DNA of 35,232 nucleotides from Luteimonas abyssi (GCF_001482195.1 NZ_KQ759763.1:846016-881247); one strand, 5' to 3'. Positions 17,350-26,806 are shown, numbered from the stretch's first letter. A program made the numbers and translations. The notes: generated by a model not told the origin, from the sequence alone.

Positions 17350-19047
17350 ATGAAACGTTTCGCCGCCCTCTACACGACGCTCGACCGCAGCACCGCCACG
17401 CTCGACAAGCGCGCTGCGCTGGTCGCGTACTTCGCCAGCGCGCCGGCGCGCGATGCGGCCTGGGCGCTGCATCTGCTCAGCGGCGGCAAGGTTGCCGGCC
17501 CGAAGCGGCGCATCGCCGGAACCCGCGAACTGCGCGAATGGATCGCCGCCGAAGCCGGTTTGCCGGACTGGCTGGGGGATGCCAGCTACGACCAGGTCGG
17601 CGATCTGGCCGAAACCCTGGCCCTGTTGCTCGACGATCCGGCCGAGCCGGCCGAGGATGTGGGCCTGGCCGACTGGATCGAGGCCCGTCTGCTGCCGATC
17701 GCCAATCGCGAACCGGAGGTGCGCCGCGATGTGGTGGTCGGCGCATGGCGCACGCTGTGCTTCGCGGAGCGGCTGGCGTTCAACAAGGTGCTGACCGGCG
17801 CACTGCGGGTGGGCGTCTCGCAGCGGGTGGTGCAGCAGGCGCTCGCGGAAATGAGCGGCATCGACATCGCCCGCATCGCGCAGCGCATGCTCGGCAGTTG
17901 GCAGCCGACGCCGGCCTTCATGCGCGACCTGCTCGCACCCGGCGAACTGCCCGCCGACCGCCAGCAGCCGTATCCGTTCTTCCTCGCCTCGCCGCTGGAA
18001 GGCGCCTTGCGCGCCGACCCCGCGCAGGCGGGCGTGTCGGACCAGGATGTCGCGGACGGCGACGGCGCGCCGGTCGCGCTGGCCGGCGATCCCGACGCCG
18101 TGGCGGGGGCGCTCGGCCCGATCGACAACTGGCTGCTGGAATGGAAGTGGGACGGCATCCGCCTGCAGTTGATCCATCGCGACGACGATGCCGCGTTGTG
18201 GTCGCGCGGCGAGGAGCGTCTGGACGGCCGTTTCCCCGAGATCGAGGCGGCCGCCGCCACCTTGCCGCGGCACTGCGTGATCGACGGCGAACTGCTGGCC
18301 TGGGGCGACGGCGATGCGCCGATGCCGTTCACCGCGCTTCAGAAGCGCATCCAGCGGCTGAAGCCGGGTGCGAAGACCCTGGCCGACGCGCCGGTGCGGG
18401 TACGCGCCTACGATCTGCTCGAACTCGACGGCCAGGATCTGCGCGAGCGCCCGCTGCACGAACGCCGCGCGATGCTCGAGGACCTGCTCGCCCGGCACGA
18501 CGATCCGCGCCTGACGGTATCGCCACGCGTGCACGTCGCCGGCTGGGCGGATGCCGCGGCGTTGCGCGCGGATGCCCGCGCGCGCGGCGTCGAGGGCCTG
18601 ATGCTCAAGCGGCTGTCCTCGACCTACCAGGCCGGCCGTCGCCGTGGCGACTGGTGGAAATGGAAGATCGATCCGCTGACCGTGGACGCGGTGCTGCTGT
18701 ACGCACAATCCGGCCACGGGCGTCGCAGCACGCTGTACACCGACTACACCTTCGGTCTGTGGGACGGCGACACGCTGGTACCGGTGGCGAAGGCCTATTC
18801 GGGCCTGGACGACCGCGAGATCCTGAAGCTCGACCGCTGGATCCGCAGCAACACCCTGGAGCGGTTCGGGCCGGTGCGCTCGGTGACCGCGCACCACGTG
18901 TTCGAGCTCGGCTTCGAGGCCGTCAACCGCAGCAGCCGGCACAAGTCCGGCATCGCGGTCCGGTTCCCGCGCATCCTGCGCTGGCGCCAGGACAAGCCGG
19001 CGGCGGAAGCCGACCGGCTGGACACGCTGAAGGCGCTGGCGCGGTGA
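17350..19047 (+). CDS. ATP-dependent DNA ligase of the Lhr-associated cluster
   Basis: 565 residues from the chosen start. An N-terminal helical DNA-binding domain (MKRFAALYTTLD through GALRVGVSQRVVQQALA) is followed by the nucleotidyltransferase domain. Motif I is EWKWDGIR with adenylated Lys266, then RGEERLDGRFPEI (motif Ia/III region), VIDGELLAW, VEGLMLKRL and WWKWKIDP (motifs IV and V). A C-terminal OB-fold with LWDGDTLVPVAKAYSGLDD and HHVFELGFEAVNRSSRHKSG completes it. It seals nicks using ATP, in contrast to the essential NAD-dependent LigA elsewhere. The ATG at 17350 fits the usual MKxFAxLY start; an in-frame ATG at 17338 would add four residues. The stop overlaps the proposed helicase start as GTGA. 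Confidence 0.95.
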   Translation: MKRFAALYTTLDRSTATLDKRAALVAYFASAPARDAAWALHLLSGGKVAGPKRRIAGTRELREWIAAEAGLPDWLGDASYDQVGDLAETLALLLDDPAEPAEDVGLADWIEARLLPIANREPEVRRDVVVGAWRTLCFAERLAFNKVLTGALRVGVSQRVVQQALAEMSGIDIARIAQRMLGSWQPTPAFMRDLLAPGELPADRQQPYPFFLASPLEGALRADPAQAGVSDQDVADGDGAPVALAGDPDAVAGALGPIDNWLLEWKWDGIRLQLIHRDDDAALWSRGEERLDGRFPEIEAAAATLPRHCVIDGELLAWGDGDAPMPFTALQKRIQRLKPGAKTLADAPVRVRAYDLLELDGQDLRERPLHERRAMLEDLLARHDDPRLTVSPRVHVAGWADAAALRADARARGVEGLMLKRLSSTYQAGRRRGDWWKWKIDPLTVDAVLLYAQSGHGRRSTLYTDYTFGLWDGDTLVPVAKAYSGLDDREILKLDRWIRSNTLERFGPVRSVTAHHVFELGFEAVNRSSRHKSGIAVRFPRILRWRQDKPAAEADRLDTLKALAR

Positions 19048-21848
19048 GCGGGTCGGTGGATGGCCCGAAGCCTGCGGCCGAGGAATCGAAGCCGAAGCGT
19101 CCTCCGTCGAAGCGTGCATCGGCGAGGCGCGCGCCGCCCCTGAGCGCCGAAGGCGTGGGCGCTTCATCGGAACGAAGCCCCGACGAGGATGTTTCCCGGG
19201 AACACAGCCAGGCATCGACCAGGCGGGCCGCCGCTGCACGGTCGGGGCATGCATCGTCTGCCGCCGGGCCGCCAGCGACCTCGCAACATGACGACGTGCC
19301 GAAGCCGCCTCGGCGCCGTATGCGACCGCGTGCAGGCATCGACGACGGTCCGCTCGCGTCGTGGTTCGCCGCACGCGGCTGGACTCCGGCGTCGTTCCAG
19401 CGCGAGGCGTGGACCCGTTATCTGGCCGGCGAGTCCGGCCTGTTGCACACGCCCACCGGCAGCGGCAAGACGCTCGCGGCCTTCGGCGGGCCCTTGCTGG
19501 AGGCGCTGGCGGCGGCCCAGGCCGATGCTGCGCGCGGCGCCGCAACGGGCCGCGCCGCGCAGGTCGCGGCGACGGCCGGCGAGGGTCGCACCGCGCGTGC
19601 CGGCAAGCGCAAGCCGCACCTGCAGATGCTGTGGATCACCCCGCTGCGCGCGCTCGCCGCCGACACCTTGCGTGCGCTGCGCGAGGCCACCGACGCGGTC
19701 GGCCTGGACTGGCAGATCGGCCTGCGCACCGGCGACGCCAGCGCACGCGACAAGCGCCTGGCGCGTGCCGGCCGCCTCGACCTGCTGGTGATCACGCCCG
19801 AGTCGCTGTCGTTGCTGCTGAGCTATCCGGACACCGCGCAGCAGCTGGCGCGCCTGCGCTGCGTGGTGGTCGACGAGTGGCACGAACTGCTGGGCAACAA
19901 GCGCGGGGTGCTGCTGCAACTGGCGCTGGCGCGGCTGCGCACGCTCAATCCCGCGCTGCGCACCTGGGGCCTGTCGGCGACGCTGGGGAACCTGGGCGAG
20001 GCGCGCGACGTGCTGCTGCCCCACGCGCCCGACGCCGCCCTGGTCGCGGGCGCGCCGCCGCGCGGCTTCGAGCTGCGAACCCTCCTGCCCGCCGCAGGCG
20101 AACGCTTCGCCTGGGCCGGGCACCTCGGGCTGGCGCAACTGCCGCGCGTGCTGGACGCCCTGATGGCCGAGCGCACCAGCCTGCTGTTCGCCAACACCCG
20201 CGCGCAAGCCGAGCTCTGGCACCGCGCGCTGGCATCGGTGTGGCCGGAGGCGCCGGAGACCCTGGCGCTGCACCACGGCTCGCTCGACCCCGCGCTACGC
20301 GCGGCCGCGGAGCAAGGCCTGCGCGACGGCAGCCTGCGTTGCGTGGTGGCCACGTCGAGCCTGGATCTCGGGGTGGATTTTCCCGCCGTCGACCAGGTGC
20401 TGCAGATCGGCAGCCCCAAGGGCATCGCCCGCCTGCTGCAGCGCGCCGGACGTGCACGCCACCGTCCCGGCGAGATCGGCCGCGTGGTCTGCGTGCCCAC
20501 CCACGCGCTCGAACTGGCCGAGTACGCGGCCGCGCGCGAGGCGGTGGCCCGCGGCGAGATCGAAGCGCGCCCGGCGCCGCGGTTGAGCCTGGACGTGCTG
20601 GCCCAGCATTGCGTCACTCTCGCGCTGGGCGGCGGTTTCGACGCCGACGCGCTCTACGAGGAGGTGCGCGGCACGCATGCGTTCGCCGCGCTCGACGCGA
20701 CCATGTGGCAGGCCGTGCTCGATTTCGTCGTCCAGGGCGGGCGGGCGCTGTCGCACTATCCGGATTTCCAACGCGTGGTCCGCGACGACGACGGCCTGTA
20801 CCGCGTGCACGACCGCCGCATCGCCCTGCGTCACCGCCTGTCGATCGGCACCATCGCCAGCGACGGTGCGGTGCAGGTGCGTTTCCTGCGCGGCGGCCGC
20901 CTGGGCTCGGTGGAGGAGAGCTTCGTCGGTCGCCTGCGCCGCGGCGACCGCTTCCAGTTCGCCGGTCGCCTGCTGGAGCTGGTGCGGCTGGAGGACATGA
21001 CCGCCTACGTGCGGGTGGCCGCGGGCGGCGACGGCACGGTGCCGAAGTGGATGGGCGGGCGCATGCCGCTGTCGAGCGAACTGGGGCACGAGGTCGAGCG
21101 CGCGCTCGACCGCCGCTTCGCCGCGCCGGAACTCGCCGCGATCGACGGCCTGCTCGCGTTGCAGGCACGCCTGTCCGCGGTGCCGGGCCCCGGGCGGCTG
21201 CTGGCGGAGTGGGTGCGCGCCCGCGGCGGGCGCTACCTGTTCGTCTATCCGTTCGCCGGCCGCCAGGTCCACGAGGGGATGGCGTCGCTGATGGCGCTGC
21301 GCTGGGGACGGATGGCGCCGGACAGCTTCACGTTCTCGGCCAACGACTACGGCCTGGCGATCGCATCCGCGCACGCCGAGGGCATCGACGACGACACGTT
21401 GCGCGCACTGCTCGATCCCGAGGCGCTGCTCGACGACCTGCGCGAGAGCCTCAATCTCGGCGAGCTCGCGCGCCGCCAGTTCCGCGAAATCGCCCGGGTC
21501 GCCGGCCTGCTGCCGCCGTCTCTGCCCGGGCGCGCGCCGCGCTCGCTGCGACAGCTGCAGGCGTCCAGCGGCCTGTTGTTCGATGTCCTGCAGCGGTTCG
21601 ATCCCGACCACATGCTGCTCGAACAGGCCGAGCGGGAGGTGTTCTCGGCGCAACTGGAGGTGCGGCGCATGCGCGAGACCCTGGACGACTGCGCCCGGCG
21701 CGAGCTCGTCCTGGCCACGCCGAAGTCGTTCACGCCGCTGTCGTTCCCCCTGTGGGCCGAGGCGATCCGCGGCCGCCTCAGCACCGAGGACTGGCGTACA
21801 CGGGTGGAGCGCGCCGCGGCACAGCTCGAGCGCCGGCATGGCGGATGA
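19044..21848 (+). CDS. Lhr-Core family DEXH helicase of the ligase cluster
   Basis: A superfamily-2 helicase of the Lhr-Core type: two RecA-like domains, a winged helix and the Lhr beta-barrel domain. Motifs: TPTGSGKT (Walker A, Lys142), TPLRALAADT (Ia), ITPESL, DEWH (Asp277, motif II), LSATLGN (III), FANTRAQAE (IV), ATSSLDLGVDFP (V) and LQRAGRARHR (VI). It probably translocates on single-stranded DNA and unwinds RNA:DNA hybrids as its Pseudomonas relative does. The proposed start is GTG at 19044, overlapping the ligase stop, which gives 934 residues. The first about 92 are low-complexity, rich in Pro, Ser, Lys, Arg and Ala. An in-frame ATG at 19320 would give the usual 842-residue core, so that extension is uncertain. 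The 3' end overlaps the phosphoesterase gene by 11 bases. Confidence 0.92.
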   Translation: MSGSVDGPKPAAEESKPKRPPSKRASARRAPPLSAEGVGASSERSPDEDVSREHSQASTRRAAAARSGHASSAAGPPATSQHDDVPKPPRRRMRPRAGIDDGPLASWFAARGWTPASFQREAWTRYLAGESGLLHTPTGSGKTLAAFGGPLLEALAAAQADAARGAATGRAAQVAATAGEGRTARAGKRKPHLQMLWITPLRALAADTLRALREATDAVGLDWQIGLRTGDASARDKRLARAGRLDLLVITPESLSLLLSYPDTAQQLARLRCVVVDEWHELLGNKRGVLLQLALARLRTLNPALRTWGLSATLGNLGEARDVLLPHAPDAALVAGAPPRGFELRTLLPAAGERFAWAGHLGLAQLPRVLDALMAERTSLLFANTRAQAELWHRALASVWPEAPETLALHHGSLDPALRAAAEQGLRDGSLRCVVATSSLDLGVDFPAVDQVLQIGSPKGIARLLQRAGRARHRPGEIGRVVCVPTHALELAEYAAAREAVARGEIEARPAPRLSLDVLAQHCVTLALGGGFDADALYEEVRGTHAFAALDATMWQAVLDFVVQGGRALSHYPDFQRVVRDDDGLYRVHDRRIALRHRLSIGTIASDGAVQVRFLRGGRLGSVEESFVGRLRRGDRFQFAGRLLELVRLEDMTAYVRVAAGGDGTVPKWMGGRMPLSSELGHEVERALDRRFAAPELAAIDGLLALQARLSAVPGPGRLLAEWVRARGGRYLFVYPFAGRQVHEGMASLMALRWGRMAPDSFTFSANDYGLAIASAHAEGIDDDTLRALLDPEALLDDLRESLNLGELARRQFREIARVAGLLPPSLPGRAPRSLRQLQASSGLLFDVLQRFDPDHMLLEQAEREVFSAQLEVRRMRETLDDCARRELVLATPKSFTPLSFPLWAEAIRGRLSTEDWRTRVERAAAQLERRHGG

Positions 21849-22500
21849 GCGCACGATCGACGTCGCCGGCGAAGCCGTCATCCTGCTCGCCGACCGCGCC
21901 CTGTACTGGCCGCGTGCCGGTACGCTGATCATCGCCGACCTGCACCTGGGCAAGGCCGACCACTTCCGCCGTGCCGGCATCGCGCTGCCGGCCGGCGGCA
22001 CGTCGCTCGATCTCGAACGCCTCGACGCGCTGCTGGCCCGGACCGGCGCGCAGCGCCTGCTCGTGCTCGGCGACCTGCTGCACGGCCAGGTGCCCGATGC
22101 GCCCTGGCGCGCACGCTGGCAGGCGTTCCGCACACGGCATGCCGCGGTGCGGGTGGAGGTCGTGGCCGGCAACCACGATCGCGCGCTGCGTCGCCACCCC
22201 GAGCGCGCCGCGTCGATGGGCCTCGCGGTGCATGCGCCGCACCTGCGCGAGCCGCCGTTCCTGTTCGTGCACGCGGCCGAGGACGCGCCCCGGGGCGAGG
22301 CGGGCTACGTACTCGCCGGGCACCTGCACCCGGTGCTGCGCCTGCCGGGCCTGCCGCGCCTGCCGGTGTTCCGCTTCGCCGAGGTCGGCATCCTGCCCGC
22401 GTTCACCGCCTTCGCCGGCGGCCAGCCGTTCGCACCCGCGCGGGGTGAGCGGATCTACGTCTGCGCGCCGGACGCGGTGGTGGACGTGCCGTCGCGCTGA
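21838..22500 (+). CDS. pdeM: Ligase-associated metallophosphoesterase (MPE/PdeM)
   Basis: 220 residues, a calcineurin-like binuclear metallophosphoesterase. All metal-site motifs are visible: ADLHLGK (Asp34, His36), LGDLLHG (Asp79), GNHD (Asn112, His113), FVHAAED and GHLHP (His162, His164). In Pseudomonas the homologous MPE of this cluster is a manganese-dependent DNA nuclease. It is the last gene of the four-gene repair cluster, and its ATG lies inside the end of the helicase gene (11-base overlap), implying coupled translation. It is followed by convergent hemE. Confidence 0.93.
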   Translation: MADERTIDVAGEAVILLADRALYWPRAGTLIIADLHLGKADHFRRAGIALPAGGTSLDLERLDALLARTGAQRLLVLGDLLHGQVPDAPWRARWQAFRTRHAAVRVEVVAGNHDRALRRHPERAASMGLAVHAPHLREPPFLFVHAAEDAPRGEAGYVLAGHLHPVLRLPGLPRLPVFRFAEVGILPAFTAFAGGQPFAPARGERIYVCAPDAVVDVPSR

Positions 22501-22522
22501 TGCGACGTGCGTGGTGAAGGAA

Positions 22523-22585
22523 TCTCGGCCATACCGAGAGTAGCCGTCAGCAGTGACGCGCCGCAGCGATGAAGACGGCGGCGCG
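22523..22585. terminator. Two hairpins between the repair cluster and hemE
   Basis: The first hairpin has arms TCTCGG (22523-22528) and CCGAGA (22534-22539). The second has perfect 8-bp arms CGCGCCGC (22557-22564) and GCGGCGCG (22578-22585). They lie between the convergent pdeM and hemE stops and may end transcripts from both sides, though neither has a strong T-run. Confidence 0.35.
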
Positions 22586-22596
22586 GGTGAGCCGGC

Positions 22597-23739
22597 TCAG
22601 CGTGCGCTGTGCGCGTGCACGGCCTCCACCAGCACGCCGACGTGATCGGGATTCATGTCCGGCGACATGCCGTGGCCGAGGTTGAACACGTGGCCCTCGC
22701 GCGAGCCGCCGTTGCCGTCGCGGTAGGCGTCGAGCACGCTGGCGACCTCGCGGCGGATCGCGTCCGGGTTGCCGTACAGCACGGCCGGATCGAGATTGCC
22801 CTGCAGTGCGACGCGCCCGGCGGTGCGCCGCGCGGCCTCGTCCAGGCCGACCAGCCAATCCACGCCGACGCCGTCGGCACCGCTGGCGGCAAGATCCTCG
22901 AGGTAGGCGGCCGTGCCCTTGCCGAACAGGATCAGCGGGGTGCGGTCGGGGCCGTCGCCACGCTCGAGCTCGCGAGCGATGCGGGTCAGGTAGGGCAGCG
23001 AGAACGCGCGGTACATCGCCGGCGACAACACGCCGCCCCAGGTGTCGAACACTTGCAACACCTGCGCACCGGCCGCGCGTTGCGCGGCGAGGTAGGCGAT
23101 GACGGCATCGGTGTTCACCGACAGCAGCGCGTGCAGCGCCTTCGGGTCGTTGAGCGCCATCGCCTTGATGCGGGCGAAGTCCTTGCTGCCGCCGCCCTCG
23201 ACCATGTAGCAGGCCAGCGTCCACGGGCTGCCGGAGAAGCCGATCAGCGGCACGCGGTTGTCGAGTTCGCGGCGGATCACCCGCACCGCGTCCATCACGT
23301 AGCGCAGCTCGCCTTCCATGTCGGGGACGCCGAGTCTGGCGATCGCCGCGGCATCGCGCACCGGATGGCGGAACTTCGGGCCTTCGCCCTCGACGAAGTA
23401 CAGCTCCAGCCCCATCGCATCGGGGATGGTGAGGATGTCGGAGAACAGGATCGCGGCGTCCAGCGGGAACCGGCGCAGCGGCTGCAGGGTGACCTCGCAG
23501 GCCAGGTCCGGGTTCTTGGCCATCGCCAGGAAGCTGCCGGCATCCCTGCGGCTGGCGCGGTACTCCGGCAGGTAGCGACCGGCCTGGCGCATCAGCCAGA
23601 CCGGGGTGCGGTCGACGGGTTCGCGGCGCAGGGCGCGCAGCAGGCGGTCGTTGGTCGGTGGGGGGGATGAGGTCACGTGCAAGAACTCGCTGGAAGCGTC
23701 GGAAAGGGGGTCGGGCCGGCAAGAGGAGCGGTCGCTCAT
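22597..23739 (-). CDS. hemE: Uroporphyrinogen decarboxylase
   Basis: Converts uroporphyrinogen III to coproporphyrinogen III by four decarboxylations in haem synthesis, in the cytoplasm. Signature 1 ([18 protein letters not shown]) is near the N-terminus, the substrate-coordinating Asp is in [14 protein letters not shown], and signature 2 is [17 protein letters not shown]. The C-terminal [14 protein letters not shown] is also typical. The start at 23739 gives 380 residues and overlaps the upstream WGR gene stop as ATGA. A GTG at 23676 would give 359 residues, closer to the usual 354 or so and to the usual start just before NDRLLRAL, but it lacks a ribosome-binding site. The extra 21 residues are therefore doubtful; the identity is not. 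Confidence 0.96.
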   Translation of the reverse strand: MSDRSSCRPDPLSDASSEFLHVTSSPPPTNDRLLRALRREPVDRTPVWLMRQAGRYLPEYRASRRDAGSFLAMAKNPDLACEVTLQPLRRFPLDAAILFSDILTIPDAMGLELYFVEGEGPKFRHPVRDAAAIARLGVPDMEGELRYVMDAVRVIRRELDNRVPLIGFSGSPWTLACYMVEGGGSKDFARIKAMALNDPKALHALLSVNTDAVIAYLAAQRAAGAQVLQVFDTWGGVLSPAMYRAFSLPYLTRIARELERGDGPDRTPLILFGKGTAAYLEDLAASGADGVGVDWLVGLDEAARRTAGRVALQGNLDPAVLYGNPDAIRREVASVLDAYRDGNGGSREGHVFNLGHGMSPDMNPDHVGVLVEAVHAHSAR

Positions 23740-23990
23740 CCGCGCGGTGCCTCGTCCTGTGCGGACATCTGCAGGAAGCCGCGCTTGAGCTGCGCATCGC
23801 GGGCCAGTTCGAAGGCGCGGGTCGCGCTGGCCTGGTCCATGAACTGCTCGCGACGCATCTGGCTGCGGCCGCCGATCTGGCCCGACTCGCGCACCAGCGT
23901 CCAGCCGCCGAGCAGATCGGGCTGGAGCATCAGCTGGACGAAGCGGGGCGCCTCGTGGCCCTCGGCCGGTTGTTGCAGCAGCAATCGCAT
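23736..23990 (-). CDS. Stand-alone WGR-domain protein
   Basis: 84 residues covering one WGR-like domain: [20 protein letters not shown], then [15 protein letters not shown] in place of the canonical W-G-R turn, then [27 protein letters not shown] domains occur in PARP proteins and some bacterial regulators and bind nucleic acid in some of them. The stand-alone bacterial version has no assigned role that I know of. The stop overlaps the hemE ATG, and TACAAT lies nine bases before its own start, so the gene leads a WGR-hemE unit that may be transcribed almost leaderless. It is short, but its composition and conserved pattern support a real gene. Confidence 0.8.
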   Translation of the reverse strand: MRLLLQQPAEGHEAPRFVQLMLQPDLLGGWTLVRESGQIGGRSQMRREQFMDQASATRAFELARDAQLKRGFLQMSAQDEAPRG

Positions 23991-23999
23991 GGGACGGCC

Positions 24000-24005
24000 A
24001 TTGTA
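24000..24005 (-). promoter_or_regulatory. -10-like box TACAAT before the WGR-hemE unit
   Basis: TACAAT on the minus strand matches five of six bases of TATAAT and ends nine bases before the WGR ATG at 23990. It implies a leader of only about two bases and separates the WGR-hemE transcript from upstream aroB. Confidence 0.45.
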
Positions 24006-24098
24006 CGGGGGACGCCCGAGGGGCAGGGTGTCGCGATGGTCGCGCCCGAAGCGGCAGCCGCCTCCGGGTTCGCCCGCGCGACGCTGCGGGAGGACCGA

Positions 24099-25193
24099 TC
24101 AGGCCGCGCGCAGGACGTCGATCACCGCGCTTTCCGGCACGTCGGACAGCACCTGCGCGCGGCCGGCGCCGGTCCAGACGATGAAGCGCAGGCCGCCCGC
24201 CTGGGCCTTCTTGTCCAGGCGCATGTGCGCGAGCAGGCGTTCGGCGTCGAGGCCTTCAGGCAGGGCCACCGGCAGGCCCAGCCGCACCAGCAGTGCGCGC
24301 AGGCGCTCGCCGTCTGCCGCAGGGGCCAGGCCCAGAACCTCGGACAGACGGGCGGCCAGGACCATGCCGACCGCGACCGCCTCGCCGTGATTGAGGCCGC
24401 CGTAGCCCTGCTCGGTTTCGATGGCGTGGCCGAAGGTGTGGCCGAAGTTGAGCAGCGCGCGTTCGCCGTGTTCGAGCGGGTCGCGCTCGACGATGGCGGC
24501 CTTGTGCGCACAGCTGCGCGCGATCGCCTCGGCCAGCGCGTCGGCGTCGTGGGCCAGCAGGGCCTCGGCATGCGCGTCGAGCCAGTCGAGGAACGGAGCG
24601 TCGACGATCGCGCCGTACTTGACCACCTCGGCCAGACCGGCGCGCAGTTCGCGCGGTGGCAGCGAACGCAGCACGGCGGTGTCGGCCAGCACCGCGCGCG
24701 GTGGGTGGAACGCGCCGACGAGGTTCTTGCCCTGCGGCAGGTCCACCGCGGTCTTGCCGCCGACCGAGGAATCGACCATCGCCAGCAGCGAGGTCGGTAC
24801 CTGCACGCAATCCACGCCGCGCATCCAGCACGCCGCGGCGAAGCCGGCGAGATCGCCGACCACGCCACCGCCCAGGGCATAGACGCAGGCGTCGCGGCGT
24901 GCGCCGAGCGCGGCCAGCGCGTCGATGGCGCCCGAGAAACCGCGCAGCGTCTTCGACGCCTCGCCGGCGGGCAGGACGAAGGTCTCCAGCGTCAGCTCGG
25001 GGCGCGCGGCGCGCAACCGGGCGGCCAGGGCGCCGGCATACAGCGGCGCGACCCGGTCGTCGCTGACCAGCAGCGCCTGGCGGCCGCGCAGCGGTGCGGC
25101 AAGCAGGGCGGCGTCGTCGATCAGGCCGGGGCCGATGGTGATGGTGTAGGGCGAGTCGCCGCCGACATCGACGGTCTTGCGGGGTGCGGTCAT
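24099..25193 (-). CDS. aroB: 3-dehydroquinate synthase
   Basis: 364 residues, full length. It converts DAHP to 3-dehydroquinate, the second step of the shikimate pathway, using NAD and a divalent metal. Seen motifs: [10 protein letters not shown], the NAD loop [55 protein letters not shown] (metal Glu), and [10 protein letters not shown] with the metal-binding histidines. The ATG at 25193 overlaps the aroK stop as ATGA, the common aroKB arrangement, so the two consecutive-pathway enzymes are translated together. About 93 bases separate it from the WGR promoter box. Confidence 0.97.
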   Translation of the reverse strand: MTAPRKTVDVGGDSPYTITIGPGLIDDAALLAAPLRGRQALLVSDDRVAPLYAGALAARLRAARPELTLETFVLPAGEASKTLRGFSGAIDALAALGARRDACVYALGGGVVGDLAGFAAACWMRGVDCVQVPTSLLAMVDSSVGGKTAVDLPQGKNLVGAFHPPRAVLADTAVLRSLPPRELRAGLAEVVKYGAIVDAPFLDWLDAHAEALLAHDADALAEAIARSCAHKAAIVERDPLEHGERALLNFGHTFGHAIETEQGYGGLNHGEAVAVGMVLAARLSEVLGLAPAADGERLRALLVRLGLPVALPEGLDAERLLAHMRLDKKAQAGGLRFIVWTGAGRAQVLSDVPESAVIDVLRAA

Positions 25194-25789
25194 GGGTTGG
25201 GAGGCGTGGAGGCGGGGGGCGTGGAGGGCGATGAGGGCGCGGTGGCGGGCGGCGTGTCGTCGGGACGTTGCCAGCGCCGATGCAGCAGCCGGCCCAGGCG
25301 GGCGGTCGCCAACGTGGGGATGCAGGTCTCGGTATCGAAGCGCAGATCGGCGACCTCGCGATAGAGCGGGTCGCGGTGCCGGGCCAGCTCCCGCAGGGTG
25401 CGCGCGCGGTCGCCGGTCGCCAGCAGCGGTCGGGTGCGGTCGCGCTCCAGCCGGGCGAGTTGCTGTTCGACGCCTACGTGCAGATGCACGACGAAGGCGC
25501 GCGCGACCATCGCGGTGCGGTTGTCGGCATCCAGGACCGCGCCGCCGCCGCTGGCGATCAGCTGCCCTTCGTCCGCGAGCACCGCCAGCAGGACGTCGTG
25601 CTCGCGCATGCGAAATCCGGGTTCGCCCTCGCACTCGAAAATCGTCGGAATCTTCGCGCCGGCGCGGCGCTCGATTTCGTGGTCGAGATCGACGAAGCGC
25701 AGGCCGAAGCGCCCGGCCAGGCGGCGGCCGAGCGACGATTTTCCGGCCCCCATGGGGCCGACGAAAACGAGATTCGGAGCGGGGTTCAT
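25190..25789 (-). CDS. aroK: Shikimate kinase with proline-rich tail
   Basis: 199 residues. It phosphorylates shikimate at O3 with ATP. The P-loop GPMGAGKS is at residues 11-18, followed by the substrate-binding [16 protein letters not shown] and the GGG motif ASGGGAVL; the LID-region arginine lies in RDRTRPLL. Usual family length is about 175. The extra roughly 20 C-terminal residues are almost only Thr, Pro, Ser and Ala, an atypical low-complexity tail that runs into the aroB start. The ATG at 25789 begins just before the first strand and has TAACAT eight bases upstream; longer readings have no family support. Confidence 0.95.
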   Translation of the reverse strand: MNPAPNLVFVGPMGAGKSSLGRRLAGRFGLRFVDLDHEIERRAGAKIPTIFECEGEPGFRMREHDVLLAVLADEGQLIASGGGAVLDADNRTAMVARAFVVHLHVGVEQQLARLERDRTRPLLATGDRARTLRELARHRDPLYREVADLRFDTETCIPTLATARLGRLLHRRWQRPDDTPPATAPSSPSTPPASTPPNP

Positions 25790-25797
25790 CGCCCGCC

Positions 25798-25803
25798 ATG
25801 TTA
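25798..25803 (-). promoter_or_regulatory. -10-like box TAACAT before aroK
   Basis: TAACAT on the minus strand ends eight bases before the aroK ATG at 25789, the same spacing as the box before the second YceI gene. There is no Shine-Dalgarno sequence between the box and the ATG. Confidence 0.35.
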
Positions 25804-25894
25804 GCCGGCGCCCCCGGCGCCCGCGATGGGCGACATGCCGCAGCGGCGAAACGACCCACACGCCTCCGGTGGAAACGGCCCGGCGGTCGTGCCG

Positions 25895-26806
25895 CTACCG
25901 CGCACCCGGCTGGCGGAGGCGCATCCCGCCGATGGGCTGCCGCTGCGCGTCCAGCGCGATCACGGCATGCGCCCGGTCGGGCAGGGTGCGCAGCGCCTGC
26001 CGGCTGACCCGTTCGTAATGCTGGACGAAGCGCGCGATGCCGGCGCGATCCATCGCGCGACGGTCGGGCTCGGCGGCCTGCAGCGCGCGCTCCTGTTCCC
26101 AGCGCCACGTCGGCACGATGTCGAAGCCGGGCGGCTGCAGGAACAGCAAGCGGTCCACGCAGGACCACAGCGCAGGGTAGTCGTGGGCCAGCGCTTCGTT
26201 GCACCTGCGGCGCCAGCGACCGTCCGGATCCTCGTCGCGCTCCAGTGCGTTCAACGGTGTCGCGAGCGCGGCATCCGCTTCGGCCGGCGCGCCCAGGCAC
26301 CAGCCTTCCAGAATGACCAGGTCCACAGGCCCGACCTGGGGCCATGCGGTCCGGGGACAGCGCCGGTCCGCCAGTTTGTCGAAGCGCGGCAGCGCGGTCG
26401 GCACGCCCGTCCTCAGGGCGTCGAGCGTCGCCAGTGCCAGCGGCAGGTCGTGCGTGCCGGGCGGCCCGCGGGTCAGCAACAGGGGGTGCACCTCGCGGGC
26501 GAGGGCTTCGCGCTCGGGGCGATCGAGATAGACATCGTCCAGCGACAATGTCGCCACGGCGAGGCCGCGCCCGCGTGCGGCGACGGCCAGTTGCGCGGCG
26601 AGCGTGGACTTGCCCGTCCCCTGCAGGCCGCTGATGCCGTACACCCGCGCACCCGGCCGCAGGTCATCTGGTCCCAGAGCAGCCGGTCGCCGCGCGGCCG
26701 TTTCGAGAGCAGCCGTTCCCAGGGCATCGGCCAGCACGGCATCGACCAGCGCCGGATCGAAGCCCGCGGGGGCCGCGGAGCGGGACGGATGCGGGACGTG
26801 CGCCAT
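25895..26806 (-). CDS. P-loop kinase related to D-glycerate 3-kinase
   Basis: 303 residues. Walker [10 protein letters not shown] is at residues 60-68, a following [10 protein letters not shown] resembles the Asp motif of phosphoribulokinase/uridine-kinase-type enzymes, and [31 protein letters not shown] and VILEGWCLG align well in memory with plant glycerate kinase (GLYK) and E. coli YggC-like proteins. Family knowledge suggests ATP-dependent phosphorylation of a small hydroxy-acid or nucleoside-like substrate; glycerate is the best guess. The ATG at 26806 is preferred; a TTG at 26824 in frame would overlap the divergent pdxH start. It has a TATTGT box six bases upstream. It is divergently arranged with pdxH. 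Confidence 0.75.
   Translation of the reverse strand: MAHVPHPSRSAAPAGFDPALVDAVLADALGTAALETAARRPAALGPDDLRPGARVYGISGLQGTGKSTLAAQLAVAARGRGLAVATLSLDDVYLDRPEREALAREVHPLLLTRGPPGTHDLPLALATLDALRTGVPTALPRFDKLADRRCPRTAWPQVGPVDLVILEGWCLGAPAEADAALATPLNALERDEDPDGRWRRRCNEALAHDYPALWSCVDRLLFLQPPGFDIVPTWRWEQERALQAAEPDRRAMDRAGIARFVQHYERVSRQALRTLPDRAHAVIALDAQRQPIGGMRLRQPGAR

Noticed and set aside
15865..19545. A 1226-residue minus-strand open frame under the kinase end, Exo and ligase genes
   Set aside because: It crosses three well-supported genes and intergenic space, and shows only biased antisense composition.
23677..25364. Long plus-strand open frames across hemE, WGR, aroB and aroK
   Set aside because: They are antisense to clearly identified enzymes and contain repetitive Arg/Gln/Ala-rich sequence.
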